5,443 bases of DNA from Prevotella sp. (GCA_022511055.1 JAFLSH010000190.1:1-5443); one strand, 5' to 3'; numbered from the stretch's first letter, positions 1 to 5,390 are shown. Notes: generated by a model not told the origin, from the letters alone. Program-made: numbers and translations.

Positions 1-102
1 CGTATGTAAACACTTTGCGGAATGTAACATGGGCACATCCGCTTTAGGTAGAAAACGACAGAATTCGGGGCGTTGTCGGGAAAATAGTGGTTTTCATCCA
101 AT

Positions 103-197
103 ACTCCATGAGTATTGGAGAATACTCCGTGAGTTTTGCCCGAAAGTCATGGAGTATTTCCCAAAACTCACGGAGTAATTTTCAAAACTCACGGAGT
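103..197. repeat. Five 11-bp palindromes at exact 21-bp spacing
   Basis: The core is ACTC-NNN-GAGT. Copies start at 103 (ACTCCATGAGT), 124 (ACTCCGTGAGT), 145 (AGTCATGGAGT, one arm base changed), 166 and 187 (both ACTCACGGAGT). Every start-to-start distance is 21 bp, about two helical turns, so all copies would lie on the same face of the DNA. The three-base centre reads CRT in the first two and ATG or ACG in the last three, so the orientation is + + - - -. The 10-bp intervals between cores differ in sequence. This resembles an operator or iteron array for a dimeric protein, or an interspersed repeat family; the ligand is unknown. Confidence 0.85.
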
Positions 198-295
198 TTT
201 TTGGCAATATCCCCATGTTTTTTACATAAAACACCGCTTTCTTGCCGTCTTTTTCTCCGTTTCCCTAATAGACTTCTGGGCGCCGACCGCCGACC

Positions 296-359
296 TTCGC
301 CGCGGTTCAGCCGGATTTTCGCCGCCGTTCAGCCGAGCGGCAAATCCAGCTGAACGGCG
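296..359. repeat. GC-rich direct and inverted repeat cluster (hairpin-forming)
   Basis: Bases 296-313 and 318-335 are near-identical direct repeats of TTCGCCGCsGTTCAGCCG, 22 bp apart. A third copy lies inverted at 342-359. Two mutually exclusive stems are possible: 323-333 with 349-359 (11 bp, perfect, 15-nt loop), or 302-318 with 342-358 (15 of 17 pairs). The cluster stops 16 bp before the first CRISPR repeat. No T-run follows the big stem. A small stem CGAGC/GCTCG (358-362 with 372-376) is followed by TTTT, but those bases belong to the CRISPR repeat. It could be a REP-like element or a transcription barrier at the far end of the array. Confidence 0.7.
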
Positions 360-375
360 AGCCTATCACTTGCTC

Positions 376-917
376 GTTTTAATCCTTGTTTTAATGGAAT
401 TCTAACTTAACTTTAATTCAGTTGATTCGTTTTTGGAGAAGTTGCGTTTTAATCCTTGTTTTAATGGAATTCTAACTTAACTCAATGTGATGAAGATTAC
501 AGGAATCGGTATTGCAGTGTTTTAATCCTTGTTTTAATGGAATTCTAACTTAACACTTGTTTATTACTTATACCATTCCATTTTAATTCTTGTTTTAATC
601 CTTGTTTTAATGGAATTCTAACTTAACAATATAAGAATTTGTCTATAATTAGGTGTTTGTTTGTTTTAATCCTTGTTTTAATGGAATTCTAACTTAACGC
701 AAAAGCGTTATAATTATGAAGAACTCAATATTTGTTTTAATCCTTGTTTTAATGGAATTCTAACTTAACAAGTTTTTTCTAGAATATTAATAACTTAAAC
801 ATAAAAAAGTTTTAATCCTTGTTTTAATGGAATTCTAACTTAACATTTTTTGAAAGCGCTTGTTGATTTTAAAAGTTTAATGTTTTAATCCTTGTTTTAA
901 TGGAATTCTAACTTAAC
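376..917 (-). CRISPR. CRISPR array, 8 identical 36-nt repeats, 7 spacers
   Basis: Repeats lie at 376-411, 446-481, 519-554, 592-627, 663-698, 734-769, 809-844 and 882-917, all identical. Read on the plus strand each begins GTTTTAATCCTTG, contains GGAATTC and ends TAACTTAAC. Spacers are 34, 37, 37, 35, 35, 39 and 37 nt and are mostly AT-rich. No terminal repeat is degenerate. Strand is inferred: a strong promoter at 1104-1073 points left into the array, and the minus-strand repeat ends ATTAAAAC, one base from the ATTGAAAC handle common in Cas6-processed type I-B and III systems. The newest spacer would then be 845-881. No cas gene or recognisable anti-repeat is visible, so the type is not established; class 2 systems remain possible. 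Confidence 0.98.
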
Positions 918-1338
918 CCTTTCTTTTTCTATGCGTTACGTCATTTTCGTAATTTCGTTCATACCTTAAACAATGTTGCTAACTCTCTGAAATAGTGGCA
1001 AATGTTCAGCCTGCATTTCGAGTTTCGCTCTCTTGCGAAATTTACACCTGTAATCACGATGTTTTTACGGTGCAAAATTAGCCATTTTTCGCAAATCATG
1101 CAAATAATTATGCGGAATATTTCATTTTCGAGAATTATTCGTTTCTTGTATATGCGCCAAAAACAGCTAACCAACAGAAAATGAGCATAATGGCGGTTTC
1201 TTGAATTTTCGCAAATGATTTTGCACTTTTTGGTAGCAATAAGTCAAAGAACTGGAAAGCGCATGGAATTATTTGCAATCCGTTTGCAAAGATACTGAAG
1301 TTTTTCGTAAAATATGCAATCTACTGCACATTTTTTTG
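918..1338. other. AT-rich intergenic region with probable CRISPR leader
   Basis: No credible gene is present; short open frames on both strands have no family resemblance and unlike-coding composition. The part next to the array (918 to about 1069) would be the transcribed leader if the minus-strand promoter at 1073-1104 is used. A second minus-strand TATCTTTG (1294-1287) also faces the array but lacks a matching upstream TTTG. The region is rich in TTTTCG and TGCAA words; TTTTCGCAAAT occurs exactly at 1086-1096 and 1206-1216. Confidence 0.6.
1073..1104 (-). promoter_or_regulatory. Bacteroidota-type promoter facing the CRISPR array
   Basis: On the minus strand TTTG (1104-1101) is followed after exactly 20 nt by TAATTTTG (1080-1073), a full match to the Bacteroidota primary sigma consensus TTTG-N19-21-TAnnTTTG. 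Transcription should start near 1069-1066 and run left, reaching the first repeat (917) after about 150 nt. The same two boxes with the same spacing drive the SPOR gene in this window (4694-4663). Confidence 0.7.
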
Positions 1339-1346
1339 TATCTTTG
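1339..1346 (+). promoter_or_regulatory. Putative -7 element for the GH9 gene
   Basis: TATCTTTG matches the TAnnTTTG element. The upstream TTTG box is not clear at 19-21 nt spacing, so the promoter may be weak or activator-dependent. The expected transcript start near 1352 leaves about 25 nt before the ATG at 1377 and places an upstream ATG at 1314 outside the mRNA. Confidence 0.5.
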
Positions 1347-1376
1347 CAACCACTAATAACTAAAAATGTGAAAACT

Positions 1377-3089
1377 ATGTTGAAGAGACTGGCCTTTTTC
1401 GGACTGATAGGCATGAGCCTGACTGCCCAGTCGCAGGTGCGAATGAATCAAGTCGGGTATACGCCCCAGCAAGAGAAGATAGCCGTGGTGGAAGGAGTGG
1501 TGAAAGCCTCGCAAGTGAAAATCGTAGATGCCCAGACGGGGCGGTCGGTCGCCAAGCCGCGCGTGCTGCGTGTCGCCACGTCGCCTTTCTCGGGCAAGCG
1601 GCGCACCGTTGTCGACTTCAGCGGGCTGACCGCTGAGGGCAGCTATGCCGTGGTGGCGGGCAGTCACCGCCAGCCGTTCACAGTTCGCGGCCATGCCCTG
1701 CGCGATGTGTCGAAGGGAGCCGTGAAGTCGTTCTTCCTCATGCGCAGCGGCATGCCTATCGCGGCAGAGTATGCCGGCCAGTGGGCCCGCCCGCTGGGCC
1801 ACGCCGATACGCAGGTGGTTGTCCACCCCTCGGCAGCTTCTCCCGGCCGCCCCGCCGGTACGATTATCAGCTCGCCTGGCGGCTGGTATGATGCGGGCGA
1901 CTATAACAAGTATGTGGTCAACTCCTCTTACAGCATCGGGCTGATGCTCTGTGCCTACCAGCAGGTGCGCGGCTATTTCGGGCGGCTGAATGTCGGCATT
2001 CCCGAGAGTGGCAACCAGACGGCCGACCTGCTCGATGAGCTGATGTACAACCTGCAATGGCTGCTGACCATGCAAGACCCGTGGGATGGGGGTGTCTACC
2101 ACAAGCTGACCACGCCCAACTTTGAAGGCTTCGTCATGCCGGCCGACTGCCATCAGCAGCGCTATGTCGTGGCCAAAAGCACTGCTGCCGCGCTCGACTT
2201 CGCGGCTGTCATGGCGCAGGCTGCCCGCGTGTTCCGTGCCAATGCTGACTATCCCCGCTTCTCGGCCGAGGCGGCCCGGGCTGCGCTCGCTGCCTACCAC
2301 TGGGCCGAGCAGCATCCCGACACGTACTATCGGCAGGGCGAGATGAACAGGCAGTTCCAGCCCGCCGTCAGCACTGGCGAGTATGGTGACCGCTCGGTCA
2401 GCGATGAGTGGTACTGGGCGGCCACGGAGCTTTTCCTGTTGACAGGCGACAATAAGTTCCAGCAAGATGCAGCCAAGCATCAGCCGACCCGCTTCACGGC
2501 CTCGTCATGGGGCGGGGTTGCCGCCCTGGGCACTTATGAGTGGCTGACACAGTGCGGCGAGGCGGAGATAGCCCAGGCTGTCCGCCCGCAGCTGATGGCC
2601 TACTGCGACAGTCTGCTGGCGGCCATTCCCGCCTCCTCGTTCCAGACTGCTTCCGGCAACCGTGCCGGCGACTTCGCGTGGGGCTGCCTGGGTGGCTCTT
2701 TCTGTTCCACGGGCGTATCACTGCTTTTTGCCCACCAGCTGACGGGCAATGCCCGCTATCTGGCTGCCGCCCGCCATCATGCAGACTACGTTCTCGGGCG
2801 CAACGCCACGGGCTACTGCTATGTAACGGGATTTGGCACTCACAGCCCGATGTATCCGCACCATCGCATCTCGGCAGCCGATGGCATTGAGCCGCCGTTC
2901 CCCGGGCTGCTGGTTGGCGGCCCCAACCCCGGGCAGCAGGATAACGGCGGCGGCAACCTGGCCTATCCGTCAAGGATTCCTGATGAGTCGTATATAGACC
3001 ACGTCGACTCCTACGCATCCAACGAGATTGCCATCAACTGGAATGCCGAGCTGGTGGCGCTGATAGGCTGGCTTGATGCCTTAGAGTGA
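1377..3089 (+). CDS. Secreted glycoside hydrolase family 9 (endoglucanase-type)
   Basis: This is a GH9 inverting beta-glycanase, expected to cut cellulose or mixed-linkage beta-glucan, 570 aa. Residues 1-20 form a Sec signal peptide (MLKRLAFFGL...TAQSQ) with no lipobox Cys. Residues 21 to about 110 are a CelD-type Ig-like N-domain beginning VRMNQVGY. The catalytic domain follows: GGWYDAGDYNKY with D172 and D175 (D175 the likely base), FGTHSPMYPHHR with H495, H496 and R497, and DSYASNEIAINWN with E550 as the likely acid. All GH9 hallmarks are intact, and there is no dockerin or carbohydrate-binding module; the protein ends just after the catalytic fold. I chose ATG 1377 because the -7 element at 1339 lies upstream; GTG 1368 (giving V/M-KTMLKR) is an alternative. 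It stands alone, without SusC/SusD partners in the window. Exact substrate is uncertain. Confidence 0.96.
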   Translation: MLKRLAFFGLIGMSLTAQSQVRMNQVGYTPQQEKIAVVEGVVKASQVKIVDAQTGRSVAKPRVLRVATSPFSGKRRTVVDFSGLTAEGSYAVVAGSHRQPFTVRGHALRDVSKGAVKSFFLMRSGMPIAAEYAGQWARPLGHADTQVVVHPSAASPGRPAGTIISSPGGWYDAGDYNKYVVNSSYSIGLMLCAYQQVRGYFGRLNVGIPESGNQTADLLDELMYNLQWLLTMQDPWDGGVYHKLTTPNFEGFVMPADCHQQRYVVAKSTAAALDFAAVMAQAARVFRANADYPRFSAEAARAALAAYHWAEQHPDTYYRQGEMNRQFQPAVSTGEYGDRSVSDEWYWAATELFLLTGDNKFQQDAAKHQPTRFTASSWGGVAALGTYEWLTQCGEAEIAQAVRPQLMAYCDSLLAAIPASSFQTASGNRAGDFAWGCLGGSFCSTGVSLLFAHQLTGNARYLAAARHHADYVLGRNATGYCYVTGFGTHSPMYPHHRISAADGIEPPFPGLLVGGPNPGQQDNGGGNLAYPSRIPDESYIDHVDSYASNEIAINWNAELVALIGWLDALE

Positions 3090-3118
3090 AATGGGGTGGG
3101 GGAGATGCTGCGCGCAGA
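3090..3118. other. Short convergent intergenic gap
   Basis: 29 nt separate the convergent stop codons of the GH9 and FHA genes. It holds a small perfect palindrome CTGCGCGCAG (3108-3117) but no T-run on either strand, so no intrinsic terminator is evident. Transcripts from the two sides may overlap here. Confidence 0.5.
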
Positions 3119-3676
3119 TTAGTCCTCTTCGTCGTCGGTGTGCAGTATCAGGCTGGTAGCCCCGAGCGTGAAGAGTGTGCCGGCGCTGATAACGCGCCGC
3201 TCGCGTGGCCGCAGCTCCACGTTGTCGACAAAAGTGCCCGTGTTTGAGTTGTTGTCGGCCAGCGTGTAGACCAGCTCGCCGCGGCGGTTGCGGCTGACGG
3301 TAAGTGTGCAGTGATTCAGGTCGACACTGGGGTCGACCGTCTCGAAAGGTGTGTTGACGGGGTTGCCCTTCTGGTAGCGGCCAATGACATTGTCGCCCAT
3401 GTGCAGCGGCAAGACCTGCCGGTAGTGGAACACGTTCTCGATAACCACCAGCGAGCCAACGCTTTCCGGCTCTTCCTCGCTGAGCTGCGATAGTTGCTCG
3501 CGGGTCGTCATCTGGTTTTCGTCGCGCTGGGTGGCCTTCAGCTTCGAGACACCCATGCGGATGGCAAACTGGTGGCTGCACTCCGCACACTGAAACACCA
3601 ACGACTGGCCGTCAGTGTATTTCGTCTCATCGAAAATGATGTAATGGTCACATTTGGGGCAGCGGACACGCTTCAT
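3119..3676 (-). CDS. Zinc-ribbon plus FHA domain protein
   Basis: A 185-aa protein in two parts. Residues 1-37 form a short zinc ribbon with C6-x2-C9 and C30-x2-C33, similar to MJ0042-type fingers. A polar linker with a Gln/Glu-rich stretch (50-72) leads to an FHA domain at about 76-180. FHA hallmarks are visible: GR at 99-100, DLNHC at 119-123 in place of the usual SxxH, and DNNSNTGTF at 141-149. FHA domains bind phosphothreonine peptides, so the role is probably to recruit a phosphorylated partner; none is identified. The C-terminus is acidic (DDEED). It starts 12 nt after the upstream SPOR gene stops and is surely co-transcribed with it. No good Shine-Dalgarno is seen. It converges on the GH9 gene with 29 nt between stop codons. 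Confidence 0.93.
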   Translation of the reverse strand: MKRVRCPKCDHYIIFDETKYTDGQSLVFQCAECSHQFAIRMGVSKLKATQRDENQMTTREQLSQLSEEEPESVGSLVVIENVFHYRQVLPLHMGDNVIGRYQKGNPVNTPFETVDPSVDLNHCTLTVSRNRRGELVYTLADNNSNTGTFVDNVELRPRERRVISAGTLFTLGATSLILHTDDEED

Positions 3677-3688
3677 AGGGATAGGGGG

Positions 3689-4657
3689 CTATTTCTTCAG
3701 GTTGAGAACCCACGCATCGGCCAACGACTGGTGGCGGTGAATAGTTCGCAGGGCTTGGTATGCCTCGTTGGCAGTGTCGTATGAGCCGCACACGACACGG
3801 GTAATCTGGTTGTTCACATACACGCGCGCATCGCTGATGCCGTCTTTTTGCAGGCGGGCCACGAACTCGTCGGCGTTCCGGCGCGTCACCTGACTGGCCA
3901 GTACAATGCAGAAGGCCGGCTCGGCAGCCACCTGCCGGGTGCTGTCGGCGCGTGTCTGCTGGATAGCCTGACTAACGGTGCTGCTGTCAATGCGTGTGGT
4001 GGCGGCCGGCTTGTGCTTGGGCTGAACAGGCAGAAGCGCCGCCTCTGACTGCTGGCCTACCGCCGTGTTCAGGTCGCTGTTGCTCACGCTGGGCATCCAG
4101 AGGAAGAACAGGAGTATGGCGGCGGCCACGGCCACGGCATTGCGCACCCAGGCAGTGGGAATGACAATGTGGCCCGACACCGGCTGCCGGTCGTCGGCAG
4201 TGTCTTGGGCTGCCGGCTTCGTTGCGGAAGCGGCTGTCATGCGCTTTGGCATGCTGAACGTGTTCAGGCCATAGAGAGAGGGCGTTAGCAGCCCGGCCTC
4301 GCAAGGCTCGAACAGCAGCTTGCCTTCATCGTTGACACTGAGAACGCCCAGGTCGTTCAGCTCGTAGCGCCCCTCGTTGCTGAGGTGCTGCCTAAGCTCG
4401 GCCACCTCGCCCTCTATGCGGCGCACGGCCTCGGGGTAGCTGATGTCGTATGCCTCAACGTAGCTCTGGGCTAACAGCGAGTCGTTCATCCGCAGCTGTG
4501 GATTGAAGCCCAACGTGCGCTGCGGTGGCAGAAAGAGTGCCTCGGTGTCATCGTAGCGGGCTTCCACATGGTGTGCCATGAAGCCGCCCAACTCTGGCAC
4601 AATGACGCAGTCGTTGGTCAACAGAAGGATTTCAATATGTCTTTCCAGTTCAATCAC
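3689..4657 (-). CDS. CCDC81-like HU domain membrane protein with C-terminal SPOR domain
   Basis: A 322-aa single-pass inner-membrane protein. The N-terminus (1 to about 50, beginning IELERHIEILLL and containing VIVPELGGFMAHH) and about 55-125 match the two tandem HU-like domains of the bacterial CCDC81 family. A Thr/Ala-rich linker leads to a membrane helix at about 170-188 (AVAVAAAILLFFLW), then a low-complexity periplasmic linker, then a SPOR domain at about 246-320. SPOR domains bind denuded peptidoglycan, typically at division sites; the role of the HU-like part in the cytoplasm is unknown. I chose GTG 4657, not ATG 4687, because a perfect promoter (4694-4663) covers that ATG and because the family usually begins M-IEL. 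It is first in an operon with the FHA gene and divergent from rfbC. Confidence 0.93.
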   Translation of the reverse strand: MIELERHIEILLLTNDCVIVPELGGFMAHHVEARYDDTEALFLPPQRTLGFNPQLRMNDSLLAQSYVEAYDISYPEAVRRIEGEVAELRQHLSNEGRYELNDLGVLSVNDEGKLLFEPCEAGLLTPSLYGLNTFSMPKRMTAASATKPAAQDTADDRQPVSGHIVIPTAWVRNAVAVAAAILLFFLWMPSVSNSDLNTAVGQQSEAALLPVQPKHKPAATTRIDSSTVSQAIQQTRADSTRQVAAEPAFCIVLASQVTRRNADEFVARLQKDGISDARVYVNNQITRVVCGSYDTANEAYQALRTIHRHQSLADAWVLNLKK

Positions 4658-4662
4658 GAGTG

Positions 4663-4694
4663 CAAAATTACTGCTTTTTTTTGACATTTACAAA
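4663..4694 (-). promoter_or_regulatory. Promoter of the SPOR-FHA operon
   Basis: On the minus strand TTTG (4694-4691), 20 nt, then TAATTTTG (4670-4663): a complete match to the Bacteroidota promoter consensus. Only five bases separate the last G from the GTG at 4657-4655, so the transcript would start at or within a few bases of the start codon. ATG 4687 lies inside the promoter and cannot be in this transcript. Confidence 0.75.
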
Positions 4695-4735
4695 TAAAAG
4701 CAACCGAAAATTACGGGGAACTAAAAAATTCTTTG

Positions 4736-4743
4736 TAACTTTG
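4736..4743 (+). promoter_or_regulatory. Putative -7 element for rfbC
   Basis: TAACTTTG matches TAnnTTTG and sits 21 nt upstream of the ATG at 4765, leaving a leader of about 15 nt. No clear TTTG box lies at the right distance upstream (TTAC at 4711-4714 is the nearest). It diverges from the SPOR operon promoter, about 40 bp away. Confidence 0.55.
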
Positions 4744-4764
4744 CAGCCAAATATTGCACAAGAT

Positions 4765-5313
4765 ATGGAATACAAGGAGACTGAAATCAAGGGCGTGTTT
4801 GTGATAGAGCCCAAGGTGTTCAACGATGCGCGGGGCTACTTCATGGAAGCCTGGAAGCGCGAGGAGTTTGAGGCGCATGTCGGCAAGGTTGACTTCGTGC
4901 AAGACAACGAGTCGAAGTCGTCATACGGCGTACTCCGCGGGCTGCACTTCCAGAAAGGCGCGTGTTCGCAGGCCAAGCTGGTGCGTGTCATCAAGGGGCG
5001 CGTGATAGATGTGGCCGTCGACCTGCGGAAGAGTTCGCCCACCTTCGGCCGGCACGTCATGGTAGAGCTGAGCGATGAGAACAAGCGCCAGTTCTTCATT
5101 CCCCGCGGCTTTGCCCACGGTTTCCTGGTGCTGAGCGAAGAGGCTATCTTTACTTATAAGGTGGATAATGTCTATGCGCCCCACGCAGATGGCGGCATCA
5201 GGTGGAACGACCCGCAGCTGGGCATCGACTGGCCGATAGACCCGCAGGAAGTGCAGACCAGCGAGAAAGACCTGAACCTGCCCCTGCTGAAAGATGCAGA
5301 GACATTTGAGTAG
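4765..5313 (+). CDS. rfbC: dTDP-4-dehydrorhamnose 3,5-epimerase
   Basis: RfbC/RmlC epimerises C3 and C5 of dTDP-4-keto-6-deoxyglucose, the third step toward dTDP-L-rhamnose for surface polysaccharide; cytosolic, normally a dimer. The 182-aa length is typical of the family. The cupin fold motifs are intact: DARGYF at 21-26, QDNESKSSYGVLRGLHFQ at 46-63 with the likely catalytic base H61, DVAVDLRKSSPTFG at 82-95, FIPRGFAHGF at 111-120, YKVDNVY at 131-137 carrying the candidate proton-donor Tyr, GIRWNDP at 144-150, and SEKD with D169 as the probable His partner. ATG 4765 is chosen because it follows the -7 element and starts the conserved fold; an upstream ATG at 4660 adds 35 non-family residues. 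The other dTDP-rhamnose genes are not adjacent in the window. Confidence 0.97.
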   Translation: MEYKETEIKGVFVIEPKVFNDARGYFMEAWKREEFEAHVGKVDFVQDNESKSSYGVLRGLHFQKGACSQAKLVRVIKGRVIDVAVDLRKSSPTFGRHVMVELSDENKRQFFIPRGFAHGFLVLSEEAIFTYKVDNVYAPHADGGIRWNDPQLGIDWPIDPQEVQTSEKDLNLPLLKDAETFE

Positions 5314-5355
5314 GTCGCACGAGTTTCTGAATAGTCTTTGTTGGTTTTCCGCATA

Positions 5356-5390
5356 AGCCCTATTATCACCAGAATAATAGGGCTATTTTT
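5356..5390 (+). terminator. Intrinsic terminator after rfbC
   Basis: An 11-bp perfect stem (AGCCCTATTAT at 5356-5366 with ATAATAGGGCT at 5374-5384), a 7-nt loop, then A and five T residues (5386-5390). It lies 42 nt after the rfbC stop. The minus-strand side has no T-run, so it works mainly for rfbC, yet its right arm covers two bases of the stop codon of the convergent gene. Confidence 0.85.

Larger units (their letters stand above)
1..375. other. Gene-free region left of the CRISPR array
   Basis: I see no credible gene here. Two short overlapping plus-strand open frames (from 87 and 136) mostly translate the 21-bp repeats, which gives a seven-residue periodicity in every frame; one runs into the first CRISPR repeat. 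The region holds the phased palindromes at 103-197 and the GC-rich repeat cluster at 296-359, annotated separately. I found no TAnnTTTG promoter element pointing right toward the array. A reading frame enters from base 2 and stays open to about 178, but it shows no recognisable family and overlaps the repeats. Confidence 0.7.

Noticed and set aside
1..60. End of a gene entering from the left edge
   Set aside because: Short open frames exist in more than one frame, but none has a recognisable C-terminus or supporting context.
103..197. A second, degenerate CRISPR array
   Set aside because: The unit is only 21 bp with an 11-bp core and 10-bp intervals, far below CRISPR dimensions, and the cores change orientation.
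1..375. A tracrRNA-like anti-repeat near the array
   Set aside because: I scanned both flanks for a diverged repeat complement and saw none of useful length; only short AT-rich matches.
87..405. Two plus-strand ORFs of 88 and 89 codons (87-353 and 136-405) as genes
   Set aside because: They mainly translate the 21-bp repeat into seven-residue repeats, overlap each other, show no family motif or promoter, and one ends inside CRISPR repeat 1.
959..1184. Small ORFs on both strands in the leader region (959-1174 minus, 1002-1184 plus)
   Set aside because: AT-rich, mutually antisense, no motif; one spans the array promoter.
1314..1376. N-terminal extension of GH9 from ATG 1314
   Set aside because: It lies upstream of and across the -7 element TATCTTTG (1339-1346) and would bury the signal peptide behind 21 residues.
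1353..2480. Long minus-strand ORF of 375 codons opposite the GH9 gene
   Set aside because: It is the antisense shadow of a GC-rich gene with intact catalytic motifs; its translation is low-complexity and Arg/His/Gly-rich with no recognisable domain.
3108..3117. CTGCGCGCAG as a bidirectional terminator between GH9 and the FHA gene
   Set aside because: Only a three-bp stem with a CGCG loop is possible and there is no T-run on either strand.
4660..4764. N-terminal extension of RfbC from ATG 4660
   Set aside because: It would add 35 residues absent from the family and would overlap the divergent promoter region; the -7 element at 4736 lies downstream of this ATG.
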